A DNA stretch of 64,000 bases, taken from NCBI RefSeq assembly GCF_046602855.1, contig NZ_JBKINJ010000001.1:310001-374000 (forward strand), written 5' to 3'. The translations under genes were made by a program, and so were the position numbers. This DNA comes from Gracilimonas sp046602855 (GTDB lineage: Bacteria > Bacteroidota > Rhodothermia > Balneolales > Balneolaceae). Below, one piece after another: positions 8,659 to 16,522 of the stretch. The number at the start of each line of letters is the position of its first letter. The first letter of the stretch is position 1. Under the pieces are notes generated by a model. That model did no database searches and was not told the DNA's origin. It saw only the letters and a program-made list of their open reading frames with translations.

Positions 8659-9971
8659 TGAAAACTGAGGTAATGTTGAATATTATGAACCATCAAAAAA
8701 GAAATTGTCAGAGAAAAAGTAACAGTACGTTCAGCTTGTTTAAAAAGTTAATAATGATACTCATGCTGATGTTTTCAGCACAAACAGCCGTTGGCCAAAC
8801 TGTTGAAAATGTAGATATGGCTTTTAAGGAAGCCCGTGAATTGGCATTTGACGGTCAGCGTGAGGAAGCAAGAAAATTAGCCTACGCTATTTTGGAGCGA
8901 TCTCCTGATTATCATGGTGTGCGAATTTTAATCGCCCGAACCTATGCCTGGGATGGCAGTTATGACAAAGCGCGTAAAGAATTGAATTACGTGCTGGAAC
9001 GCCACCCGGATCATAAAGATGCTCTCTTCGCTGCTATTGATAATGAGCGATGGGCCGGGAATGAAGAGGCTATGCTGAATTACTCAAAACAGGCAGTTAA
9101 ACATCATTCCGTTGATAAGGATGTACTCTTGAAGCGCGCTGAATCGTTGAATTCGGCAGGTAAGGATAAAGAGGCTCTGCAGGTCCTCAATCAGCTTGAA
9201 CAGATCGATAAATCAAATGTAGAGGCTCAACAGTTAAGAAAGAGTATCAACATTTCCGGTCAGGATTATACGCTGACCACAGCTTACACCTATGACACTT
9301 ATGAGGATGTATTTGATGATATTCACAAAGGATACGTTCAATTGTCGCGTCGCACCAATTATGGGTCGGTTATTGGCCGAATAAACTATCAGCGCAGGTT
9401 TTCTATTGATGGCTTACAGGCCGAACTCGATTTTTATCCATCTATTGCAGAGGGTTGGTACGGGTACGTGAGTGCCGGGTATTCATCAAGTTCACTGTTT
9501 CCTGAATTCAGATCCGGTGCTGAGTTGTTTAAGAGTCTGCCCGGCGCTTTCGAAGTTTCTGCCGGATTCAGATATCTTAACTTCAGCAGTGATGTCTGGA
9601 TCTTTACCGGAACCGTTTCAAAATATCAGGGAAATTGGTTGTTTACAGTGAGGCCGTACATTACCCCTAATTCTGTTGGGGTATCACGGTCTCTTAGTTT
9701 TCTTGCTCGGAAATATCTGGCCGGACCCGAAAATTATGTCACTTTTCGCGGTGGTTTTGGATTTTATCCTGAAGAGCGACGCTTTCAGGATGTTTCGGGT
9801 GATGTATTTTTTACAGAGTCGCAGTTTGTTGGCATCGATGCGTACAAAGAACTTCGATATAACCTTTCAGCATTTCTCTCACTGGATCTGACCCGACAGG
9901 AACTTGCTTTTGACCCTGACAATTTTATTAATGTAATCACCCTGAATGGGGGAGTAGTCTATAAATTCTAA
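8658..9971 (+). CDS. TPR plus outer-membrane beta-barrel protein (YaiO/PgaA-like exporter)
   Basis: Starting at the ATG that overlaps the synthase stop (TGATG), the product is about 437 residues. A hydrophobic signal segment (KLIMILMLMFSAQTAVGQ) is followed by TPR repeats over about residues 48-185 (for example ARTYAWDGSYDKARKEL) and then by a C-terminal half of alternating aromatic strands ending in GGVVYKF, typical of a barrel with a terminal aromatic residue. The family is known as YaiO-like; the layout of periplasmic TPR followed by barrel parallels PgaA. I infer that it carries the polymer made by the upstream synthase across the outer membrane. Two further in-frame ATGs (8673, 8685) before the signal segment are alternative starts. 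The stop overlaps that of the opposing gene. Confidence 0.82.
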   Translation: MKTEVMLNIMNHQKRNCQRKSNSTFSLFKKLIMILMLMFSAQTAVGQTVENVDMAFKEARELAFDGQREEARKLAYAILERSPDYHGVRILIARTYAWDGSYDKARKELNYVLERHPDHKDALFAAIDNERWAGNEEAMLNYSKQAVKHHSVDKDVLLKRAESLNSAGKDKEALQVLNQLEQIDKSNVEAQQLRKSINISGQDYTLTTAYTYDTYEDVFDDIHKGYVQLSRRTNYGSVIGRINYQRRFSIDGLQAELDFYPSIAEGWYGYVSAGYSSSSLFPEFRSGAELFKSLPGAFEVSAGFRYLNFSSDVWIFTGTVSKYQGNWLFTVRPYITPNSVGVSRSLSFLARKYLAGPENYVTFRGGFGFYPEERRFQDVSGDVFFTESQFVGIDAYKELRYNLSAFLSLDLTRQELAFDPDNFINVITLNGGVVYKF

Positions 9972-12442
9972 TTCTCTGAAAGCTGAACCTGCAGGTCGCG
10001 CAGGTTGGTATTATCAGGATCGAGGTTGAGCCCTTTATTTATCCAGAATTTTGCACTGTCCTTTCTGCCAAGCATGTAGAAGGATCTTGCTTTTCTATAG
10101 ATCAAAGGTAGGTAGGTGTTATCTATGGCCAATCCAATTTCGGCATGCTCAAGGCTTTTTTCCTGCATTCCCTGCCAATAAAAGACATCACTCAGGGCGC
10201 TGTAAGTGTCCTGATAATCAGGTGCTCTCTTCATGACTTCTTTAAACTGTGAAATGGCATTATCATAATCTCCGCTCCAGGCCATGGTTCTTCCATGAAG
10301 GAGCCTGGCATCATGAAAGTTAGGTGACCGCCTCAAAACATGCCTTAGTAGTATCTGGGCATACTCATAATTAGAATTGAAAGCTGAATCCCGTGCTATG
10401 TAAAACAACTCTGAATTGTTGAGCTCTGTAAGGTTTTTATCTCTTAGAAACTGTATCTCGTTGTTAAGTTGCAGGAATTCTCGTTCTTGAGTTTCATTCA
10501 ATTCAATAAGCTTGTTTTCAGTAGTTACATACCTATTGGTTCGTTTGAAAGCTTCAAATTCTTGATAGATCCGATCTTTAAGATTGGGATCATTGATCTC
10601 ACCGAGCAACATACCTTCAAATAGTTTATACAGACGGTTGTCAGAAACAAAATACTCTCCTGATAAATAATCGGCCATGTTGTTCTTTGTCCTCATAAAT
10701 GGAATTTTCTTATTAGAAACAAACTCCTCGCTGGTGCTTAGTTCACTTCCGAGCCAATGGACCTGATCAGGTATATTAATTTCATTTTCAAAATTGGCTG
10801 AAAGATAAGCCGTCAGAGTCGGTGCAACATCAAGATGAGAAGACACTCCTTTGAACTGCTTGCTTTCTTTGAGCAATGGGGAGTAGATCATAAATGGAAC
10901 GTAATAACGGTCAATACGATCCCGATGTGGAATGGGGACCATTCTATGATCTCCGGTTATGATGAAGATAGTGTTGTCAAAATCTTGCCGCTGTTTGTAC
11001 CCTTCAATAAGCTGTCGAATGGAGTCGTCCGTATAGAGTAATGCCTTAAAAAGCTCAGGGTGATCACGATACGTTTGCATGTCTTCTTCAGATAGTTTCA
11101 GACGTTGAAGCCGCTGCTCATAAAGGCGGTCAAATCTATCAGTGTTTGGAATGATGAACGGCTCATGAAAATTTAGAGAAAAGAAGATATCGAGGCGTGG
11201 CTCATTGTTGCTGAAATCATCTAAAAAGGTGAAGGCAAAATCGTAAAGATCATGATCAGAATATCCCCAGCTAAAACCACCTTCGATCTCATCCATTCGC
11301 TGATAGGTATCCGGAAAACGGGATGAATTGACCAAAAGGTCTATCCCTTGTCGCTCCAGGAAGAGATCCAGGTTATCGAAGGTTGTATCGTATCCGCCAA
11401 AATAACTGGTCTGGTATCCACTATCATCCAGAATGGAAATGAGTGAATGATGTTCAGGCATGCGATAGCCAAGATCCATGAATCCGCTGTTGCCATAAGG
11501 AAGGGAACCGAAAATAGATGGCTGTGCATTGAAAGAACGCCCACTTGTTGCCAGGAAATGGGTCCAGTAAAGACTTTCAGAAGACAGTGAATCAAGAAAT
11601 GGTGTAAATCCTCCGTAGGAGGCATTTGGGTTCACGACGGTCCCTCCCAGGCCTTCAACTATTATAAAAACAAAATTTGGCGGGTTGTCAGGTTTATTCA
11701 ACAGAGGACCTAGAACATCTTCTGTATCCGGTTCCTTCATAAAAGGATATTCGGCCCCGGTATACTCTTCATTGGTTAGCTTGGAAAGTAAGTGGCTTGC
11801 TGTTTCACCGAAAAAATACGACGCCTTATTCACTGACAGGGCATAGGTTAACTCAAGTTCATGATCATCTTTTGATGGATAGGTCAAAAAACTTAACAGG
11901 CCGCAAATGGCAATTACGATCAGGAACATGTTTTGGAAAAAGTCGCTGAGCTGCAGCTTTCTCAAGCTTTTTGTACCGTAAATAAACATCAGTGGAAAAA
12001 AGATGAGCGGGGCGATCTCATTAAATCCAAAGCTTACCGAGGTACTGACTGTATCAGAGATCTCAGTGAACTCATAAGCCCAGAAGTCAGCACCTAAAAG
12101 TACCAATACCTCGCCAAAATACTGTATCAGGGTAATGTAGATTATGATGAAAAGTACAATGAGTGCCTTGATATTCTTTGAGGCATAATTCGGAATCACT
12201 TTAGTTAGTAAAGCCCAAAATAGGATCAGTACAACCGCCCAGAATGAAAATAAGAAAAGATCGGGGACAAGGGCTTTCAGATATATCATGAAAGATCCTT
12301 CAGGCAGGGTGAAGTTCTGGGAAACCAAAACGACCTCATACACACGGATCAATAAACCTAAAAGTAAAAATGTGATCATGGTGGCGATCACATTTTTAAA
12401 TTCATGTTCAGAAAATGGAAGGTAGTTGAGGATGGTTTTCAA
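9968..12442 (-). CDS. LtaS/sulfatase-type membrane transferase with C-terminal TPR domain
   Basis: The 824-residue protein has about five N-terminal membrane helices (residues 18-190), an alkaline-phosphatase-superfamily domain (about 250-570) and a TPR array (about 685-820). Metal and catalytic positions expected from LtaS-type enzymes are visible: Glu263 in FIIVEG, candidate nucleophile Ser303 in TSGRSFNAQPSI, His426 in NFHEPF and Asp498-His499 in ITGDHR. Such enzymes transfer phosphoglycerol or phosphoethanolamine, or cleave phospho- or sulfo-esters, on the outer face of the inner membrane. The nucleophile is Ser rather than the Thr of LtaS. It is transcribed toward the synthase operon, with the two stop codons overlapping at 9968-9971. 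Its TPRs resemble those of the exporter, which suggests it decorates the same polymer (inference). Confidence 0.85.
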   Translation of the reverse strand: MKTILNYLPFSEHEFKNVIATMITFLLLGLLIRVYEVVLVSQNFTLPEGSFMIYLKALVPDLFLFSFWAVVLILFWALLTKVIPNYASKNIKALIVLFIIIYITLIQYFGEVLVLLGADFWAYEFTEISDTVSTSVSFGFNEIAPLIFFPLMFIYGTKSLRKLQLSDFFQNMFLIVIAICGLLSFLTYPSKDDHELELTYALSVNKASYFFGETASHLLSKLTNEEYTGAEYPFMKEPDTEDVLGPLLNKPDNPPNFVFIIVEGLGGTVVNPNASYGGFTPFLDSLSSESLYWTHFLATSGRSFNAQPSIFGSLPYGNSGFMDLGYRMPEHHSLISILDDSGYQTSYFGGYDTTFDNLDLFLERQGIDLLVNSSRFPDTYQRMDEIEGGFSWGYSDHDLYDFAFTFLDDFSNNEPRLDIFFSLNFHEPFIIPNTDRFDRLYEQRLQRLKLSEEDMQTYRDHPELFKALLYTDDSIRQLIEGYKQRQDFDNTIFIITGDHRMVPIPHRDRIDRYYVPFMIYSPLLKESKQFKGVSSHLDVAPTLTAYLSANFENEINIPDQVHWLGSELSTSEEFVSNKKIPFMRTKNNMADYLSGEYFVSDNRLYKLFEGMLLGEINDPNLKDRIYQEFEAFKRTNRYVTTENKLIELNETQEREFLQLNNEIQFLRDKNLTELNNSELFYIARDSAFNSNYEYAQILLRHVLRRSPNFHDARLLHGRTMAWSGDYDNAISQFKEVMKRAPDYQDTYSALSDVFYWQGMQEKSLEHAEIGLAIDNTYLPLIYRKARSFYMLGRKDSAKFWINKGLNLDPDNTNLRDLQVQLSEN

Positions 12443-12583
12443 GCGCCTGTGTCTCTGTTGTATTAAAATTGAGTCGGCTGTTAAAATACCATCGTTAAGT
12501 TAGTGTTTCTATCACTAATTAAGTGAAGTGAGTTTTTATCTTTAGATTACCTCACTGCCGATTAAATTAGTTCTTGGTTGAAA

Positions 12584-12661
12584 GGTTATTCGTTAATTTG
12601 AAAATCATTTGGGGATTCATTAGAAAAAATATTTAACCAAGTTACCATTAACGAATTAACC
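12584..12661. repeat. Imperfect inverted repeat beyond the 3' end of the lysine aminotransferase gene
   Basis: GGTTATTCGTTAAT at 12584-12597 is complemented by ATTAACGAATTAACC at 12647-12661, with one extra base. The inner ten bases of each arm (12588-12597 and 12647-12656) match perfectly, separated by 49 bases. It lies directly at the stop of the lysine aminotransferase gene. It could be a decayed small transposable element end pair or a long-stem RNA; no T-run supports a classic terminator. Confidence 0.45.
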
Positions 12662-12662
12662 A

Positions 12663-14012
12663 TTAATCAACAACCGGGCATTCATCCACTTTGGTGCGAT
12701 AAGCTTTTTCAAGAATATCGAGACCCTCGTCAATTTGATCTTTTGTGATAGTCAGAGGTGGTCGGAAACGTACCGTATTAGGTCCGCATGCGAGGATCAT
12801 CAGGCCATTTGCCACGCACTCTTTGATCACATGGTCGCGGGCATGGGTATTTGGCAGGTCAATAGCGCAGAATAAGCCTTTACCTCTTGGGTTTGAAAGG
12901 TATTCATGCTGTTCAGCCAGGTGCTCAAGTTTGGATTTGAGATGCTCACCAACCGTGGCTGCATTGTCAACCAGATTATCTTCCTCAATGACCTCCAGAA
13001 TTCGTCCGAAACGTACCATATCAACGAGGTTGCCGCCCCAGGTTGAGTTGATTCGGGAAGAAACATGGAAGCAGTTGGTTTCAATATCATCCACGCGTTT
13101 GTTAGCCAGGATACCACAAACCTGAGCTTTTTTACCAAAAGCCAGGATATCAGGTTTAACATAATGCTCATGAGCCCAGAATTTACCGGTCATTCCAACT
13201 CCGGTTTGAACTTCATCATACATTAGAAGAGCCTCGTGCTTGTCGGCCAGGTCACGCAAGGCCTGATGGAATTCCGGGCGGAAATGGCGGTCACCGCCTT
13301 CACCCTGTATCGGCTCGATCAGGATACCGGCGATATCATCCTTATAGATCTCGAAGTAGCGTTCTGCCTGAGCGATGGCCATTTGCTCCTGTGCTGCCGT
13401 TGCTTCAATATTCTCTTTAGTGGCAGGGTAAGTCATGGCCGGGCTGAGCACTCGCGGCCAGTCGAATTTCGGGAAGTACTTAACTTTGTTGGGAACGGTG
13501 TTAGTGACGGAGAGGGTATAGCCTGATCGTCCATGAAAGGCTTTCTCAAAGTGAAGGATCTTATGGCCTTTTTCCTGCCGGTAACCCTTCTCAAAGTTCT
13601 TTTGCACTTTCCAGTCGAAAGCAACCTTCATTGCATTTTCAACGGCCAGTGCTCCACCGGATATAAAAAAGGAGTAGGGCATGTAATCTGGAATTCCCAC
13701 GCGGTCGAAGGTAGCCAGGAACCGGGCCATGTCTTCAGTATAAATATCAGAGTTCGAAGGCTTGTTGATGGCAACCTGAGCCAGACGCTGAACAAAATCA
13801 TCATCTCCGGCCAATTTGGGGTGATTCATGCCCAAAGGATTGGATGCAAAGAAGGTGAAGAAATCGAGGTATCTCTTTCCTGACTTGGAATCAAGGAGGT
13901 AAGCTCCCTCACTCTTTTTAAGATCGAGAACCATATCATAGCCATCGGTGAGAAGATGCTTATCTAAAACTTTGCGAACGTTATCCGGATTGATATTTAA
14001 ACTGTCTTGCAT
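12663..14012 (-). CDS. lat: L-lysine 6-transaminase (lysine epsilon-aminotransferase)
   Basis: This 449-residue class III PLP aminotransferase transfers the epsilon-amino group of lysine to 2-oxoglutarate, giving 2-aminoadipate 6-semialdehyde, which cyclises to piperideine-6-carboxylate. The N-terminus (NPDNVRKVLDKHLLTDG) and the block RSGYTLSVTNT followed by KYFPKFDWPR are typical of Lat rather than of ornithine or GABA aminotransferases. Other class III landmarks are GGALAVENAMKVA near 120, GILIEPIQGEGG near 235, MYDEVQTGVGMTG near 265 and the PLP Lys in FGKKAQVCG near 290. It stands alone; no semialdehyde dehydrogenase follows. Lrp/AsnC-type control is possible, and such a gene lies at 46.7 kb, but no link is shown. 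Confidence 0.93.
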   Translation of the reverse strand: MQDSLNINPDNVRKVLDKHLLTDGYDMVLDLKKSEGAYLLDSKSGKRYLDFFTFFASNPLGMNHPKLAGDDDFVQRLAQVAINKPSNSDIYTEDMARFLATFDRVGIPDYMPYSFFISGGALAVENAMKVAFDWKVQKNFEKGYRQEKGHKILHFEKAFHGRSGYTLSVTNTVPNKVKYFPKFDWPRVLSPAMTYPATKENIEATAAQEQMAIAQAERYFEIYKDDIAGILIEPIQGEGGDRHFRPEFHQALRDLADKHEALLMYDEVQTGVGMTGKFWAHEHYVKPDILAFGKKAQVCGILANKRVDDIETNCFHVSSRINSTWGGNLVDMVRFGRILEVIEEDNLVDNAATVGEHLKSKLEHLAEQHEYLSNPRGKGLFCAIDLPNTHARDHVIKECVANGLMILACGPNTVRFRPPLTITKDQIDEGLDILEKAYRTKVDECPVVD

Positions 14013-14269
14013 TCCTGACTCCTTTGGATGAATTGATTGCTATAAATCTACCAAAAGCATCAAAAGGCCTCAATAGCGTTTAAATTAACTAAAGTTAGAA
14101 ACGAGTTTTTTTGGTGTGTTGTGAGAGCGGGGAGGATAGGAATTTTTTTGAGACATATTCAGTATCCTAATCTGGGGCTCTAAAATAGTGCTCTTGAAGA
14201 TATTGAGTGACCAGGCCATTTTCAGCAATCTAAAATCAAATTCTATGTCCAATAGTTACAACTGATAAT

Positions 14270-14850
14270 TCAACTCCTTACGAATTCAAGTAAGGGTTGA
14301 TAATCATATGCATCCGCTGATCTAAGAGCGTGTATGTAAATGGCTCTAATATCACCTTCTTCAATTAGATCTCCTGACCCCCAACTAAATGGTTCACGGT
14401 CAAACACTTTCTCAAGCAAGATATCGGTCATGACCCGTGCATGGCGACCATTACCATTCGGGAACAGATGAATTTGTACCAGCCTGTGATGAAAGCGAGT
14501 AGCGATTTCATCAGGTGGATAGGTATCGTTATCTATCCAATACCGCACATCATCTAACATTTGCCGAAAATGCATGGGAATTTGTGCCCAATCTACACCG
14601 ATATTTTTATCGGATCGCGATATTTACCAGCCCAATCCCAAACCTTGCCGAATATTTTTTCATGAAGCGTTCGAATGAAATCTTCATCAAGAAAATCGTT
14701 TCGCCGGGTTCGGTCTAACCAGCTGTAAGCGTCGGTGATATTTCTTTGCTCCCATTCGTTGAGTTCTTCCCGAGTGCTAATATGTAGAATGAGTAGACCT
14801 TCCTTCTCATTCTCATCAACCGGTGTTGCTCCTGCTGGGTAATTAAACAT
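14270..14850 (-). pseudogene. Mobile mystery protein B (Fic/DOC family), frameshifted
   Basis: Two frames together make one Fic-type protein of about 193 residues. The first part (ATG at 14850) runs through KVWDWAGKYRDP and then hits a TAG at about 14593. The continuation, RSDKNIGVDWAQIP then MHFRQMLDDVRYW, is found in the next frame, so one base is missing in the GCGATCC stretch around 14612-14620. The Fic core reads HLFPNGNGRHARV, with Leu in place of the usual Pro and Asn in place of Asp/Glu. The start codon directly abuts the stop of the mobile mystery protein A gene, the standard arrangement for this pair. Either the gene is inactivated or a sequencing error or recoding event is present. 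Confidence 0.85.
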
Positions 14851-15315
14851 CTACTGATTCCAAAAATTCTTTGGTTCTTCGACCAGGATTTTATCTGTCA
14901 GATCATTAAGGGCTTCTTGCTGCTCTTCATTAGATACTCCCTGACGTTCTAACTTCATAGAATGATCTATACGGCTCAATCGTTTTTTAGCGATCTTTCT
15001 GGCTTGTTGACGAACTATTTCCTCAAGGTCTTGTTCGGGTACAAAACCATAGACAAATTTAACCCCTAAGCCTTCAGCCATTTTCTTCAACGTTGAGAGT
15101 TTGACATTGCCATTAACTTCAGCTTGTTCGATGCGATAGACTCGTGACCGGTCAAGGTCAACACGATTACCTAATTCTTCTAAAGTAAGGCCGAGTCCTT
15201 CACGGATCGCCTTTATCCATCCACCCGTAGGCATGGTCATTTTCAGGAGGGGTTTTAGTTTCTCCAATTTCATATTTAGCTGTTTACGTATAAGCTTTTT
15301 ATCCCAGTAGTTCAT
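14851..15315 (-). CDS. Mobile mystery protein A (XRE-type helix-turn-helix protein)
   Basis: The 154-residue protein has a Cro/CI-type helix-turn-helix at about residues 33-92 (IKAIREGLGLTLEELGNRV, SRVYRIEQAEVNGN, LSTLKKMAEGLGV), followed by a charged helical tail with EEIVRQQARKIAKKRL. This layout and its immediate coupling to a Fic-type protein are those of the family named mobile mystery protein A, found scattered among bacteria next to protein B and likely functioning as a toxin-antitoxin-like or regulatory pair. It probably binds the repeated sequences upstream (15347-15432). The frame appears intact, although its partner is frameshifted, which would leave an orphan antitoxin. Confidence 0.87.
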   Translation of the reverse strand: MNYWDKKLIRKQLNMKLEKLKPLLKMTMPTGGWIKAIREGLGLTLEELGNRVDLDRSRVYRIEQAEVNGNVKLSTLKKMAEGLGVKFVYGFVPEQDLEEIVRQQARKIAKKRLSRIDHSMKLERQGVSNEEQQEALNDLTDKILVEEPKNFWNQ

Positions 15316-15346
15316 AATTATGCCTTTTCGTAGTTATTAACTGCAC

Positions 15347-15432
15347 TTGTTGCTATTTTTAACAGCATTCTATCTCTACGCGTTGTTAGATTTAACAACA
15401 TAATATATAATTTGTTGCTATTTATATCAACA
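15347..15432. promoter_or_regulatory. Three TGTTG-type inverted repeats upstream of mobile mystery protein A
   Basis: Just upstream of the HTH gene are TTGTTGCTATTTTTAACAGC (from 15347), the palindrome GTTGTTA-GATT-TAACAAC (15382-15399) and TTGTTGCTATTTATATCAAC (from 15412). The outer two share twelve identical leading bases. All have the shape TGTT(G/A)...(T/C)AACA. Position and repetition suggest operators for the mobile mystery A repressor overlapping its promoter; this is inference from layout. The rest of 15316-15608 is AT-rich with no convincing gene. Confidence 0.4.
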
Positions 15433-15564
15433 TTATAATTTATAAATTGATAATAATGACAACAAAACATATGCGGCTTAGAATTACAGAAGAAAGAGCT
15501 TATAAGACTATATGAATAGCCTTGGGTTAAAAACAAAAATATTGCAATGCATGATATCGCCCTA

Positions 15565-15606
15565 GAAGAACCTATATCCGCCAGCCGGCGGATTCGAGGC
15601 CGATGA
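15565..15606 (-). pseudogene. Decayed tRNA fragment 1 carrying a 16-bp palindrome
   Basis: On the minus strand this stretch reads GCTCATCGGCCTCGAATCCG and then a palindrome and ATAGGTTC, which can be laid over the D-stem/anticodon-stem part of the initiator tRNA at 16329-16401. The palindrome TCCGCCAGCCGGCGGA (15577-15592) sits in the anticodon-arm position. The same palindrome lies in the same place in the second remnant (15976-15991). It is too degraded to be a tRNA. Confidence 0.45.
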
Positions 15607-15608
15607 GC

Positions 15609-15863
15609 TTAATTAAATTTATCGGTAATTACTTCCCATATAAACTCACGTCCTTTGGCTGATTTGAGCTGCTTTTTTCTATGAATGGCTTCTTTCTTTG
15701 TATCCTGTTCTTCAGTATAGGCTAATTTCCAGGGGCGGTACTTTATAGTCCACCCTTTTTTACCTAATGAATTATGGGAAAGCAGGCGTTGCTCGAGATC
15801 TGAGGTGTAGCCAATATAGATCTTTTGATGAGAAGGCGAGTAAAGAGCGTAAACGGTAAACAT
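15609..15863 (-). CDS. Small GIY-YIG nuclease-domain protein, copy 1
   Basis: The 84-residue protein is almost entirely one GIY-YIG domain: the first Tyr motif appears as VYALYS, the second as IYIGYTSDLEQRLLSHN, followed by the conserved Arg, then KYRPWKLAYTEE and EAIHRKKQLKSAKGREFIWE. This is the small YhbQ/UvrC-N-like type common in Bacteroidota. Its first 53 residues are identical to those of the copy at 16008-16262; the rest differs at about a dozen positions, so the pair arose by tandem duplication. It lies downstream of a terminator copy and a decayed tRNA. Cellular role unknown; nuclease activity is assumed from the family only. Confidence 0.85.
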   Translation of the reverse strand: MFTVYALYSPSHQKIYIGYTSDLEQRLLSHNSLGKKGWTIKYRPWKLAYTEEQDTKKEAIHRKKQLKSAKGREFIWEVITDKFN

Positions 15864-15888
15864 AAATTCCCCGGTTTTCTCTTGAATA

Positions 15889-15921
15889 TAAAAAAAGCCT
15901 TCTGAAATTGATCAGAAGGCT
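15889..15921 (-). terminator. Intrinsic terminator copy preceding GIY-YIG copy 1
   Basis: The stem AGCCTTCTGA/TCAGAAGGCT (15896-15905 with 15912-15921) has a six-base loop and, on the minus strand, is followed by a run of T. It is a duplicate of the tRNA terminator at 16289-16323 and was probably carried along in the tandem duplication. Confidence 0.7.
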
Positions 15922-15926
15922 CTAAG

Positions 15927-16005
15927 TAGTGGCGGGTCCGCCGAGGGTCGGATGTTAGTCGGATTCGAACCTACGTCCGCCAGCCGGCGGATAAGAGCCC
16001 GTCAA
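15927..16005 (-). pseudogene. Decayed initiator-tRNA copy with palindrome insertion
   Basis: Three blocks match the intact tRNA at 16329-16401 in the same order: TAGTGGCGGG (15927-15936), GGATTCGAACCTACG (15961-15975, the T-arm, 15 identical bases) and GAGCCCG (15995-16001, anticodon stem). Between them are an extra stretch at 15937-15960 and the palindrome TCCGCCAGCCGGCGGA (15976-15991) in place of the anticodon-arm side. The D-arm and acceptor 5' strand are missing, so it cannot be functional. Confidence 0.65.
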
Positions 16006-16007
16006 GC

Positions 16008-16262
16008 TTAATTAAATTTTTTGTTTACAATGTCCCAAATAAACTCACGTCCTTTGGCTGATTTAAGCTGTTTTTCTCTGCGCATAGCGTCTTTCTTTGT
16101 TTGCTGTTCTTCAGTATAGGCTAATTTCCAGGGGCGGTACTTTATAGTCCACCCTTTTTTACCTAATGAATTATGGGAAAGCAGGCGTTGCTCGAGATCT
16201 GAGGTGTAGCCAATATAGATCTTTTGATGAGAAGGCGAGTAAAGAGCGTAAACGGTAAACAT
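16008..16262 (-). CDS. Small GIY-YIG nuclease-domain protein, copy 2
   Basis: This 84-residue GIY-YIG protein is the paralogue of the 15609-15863 gene, with an identical N-terminal 53 residues and a diverged tail (QQTKKDAMRREKQLKSAKG, then FIWDIVNKKFN). It follows the initiator tRNA and its terminator on the same strand. Nearly identical DNA extends through the first two-thirds of both genes and into the leader (CATAAATTCCCCGGTTTTCT on the plus strand), showing that the duplication included the 5' flank and terminator. Function beyond the predicted nuclease fold is unknown. Confidence 0.85.
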   Translation of the reverse strand: MFTVYALYSPSHQKIYIGYTSDLEQRLLSHNSLGKKGWTIKYRPWKLAYTEEQQTKKDAMRREKQLKSAKGREFIWDIVNKKFN

Positions 16263-16288
16263 AAATTCCCCGGTTTTCTCTCAAATAT

Positions 16289-16323
16289 AAAAAAAGCCTT
16301 CTGAACTTAATCAGAAGGCTTTT
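16289..16323 (-). terminator. Intrinsic terminator of the initiator tRNA
   Basis: The stem AAAAGCCTTCTGA/TCAGAAGGCTTTT (16292-16304 with 16311-16323) and six-base loop directly follow the tRNA on the minus strand and end in a run of seven T. Confidence 0.8.
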
Positions 16324-16328
16324 GCTAG

Positions 16329-16401
<73 letters not shown>

Positions 16402-16522
16402 ATGTGAAGACTTAAATATACGGCTAATTACCTATCGATATCAAGGGATATTTGAAATATTTTTGTTCTTCTTTCAGTGATGCTTTTCCTATTTTCCGCA
16501 AAAAATTAACAGAACTTATTTT

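Noticed and set aside
13236..13883. Long open frames on the plus strand across the lysine aminotransferase gene
   Set aside because: They are antisense shadows of a clear class III aminotransferase with complete motifs.
15347..15432. Possible CRISPR-like array because of three similar units
   Set aside because: Only three short, imperfect units with palindromic form and irregular spacing; no cas genes. An operator cluster fits better.
15318..15536. 72-codon ORF upstream of mobile mystery protein A
   Set aside because: It is AT-rich with low-complexity residues, covers the iterated inverted repeats, and has no recognisable domain or start signal.
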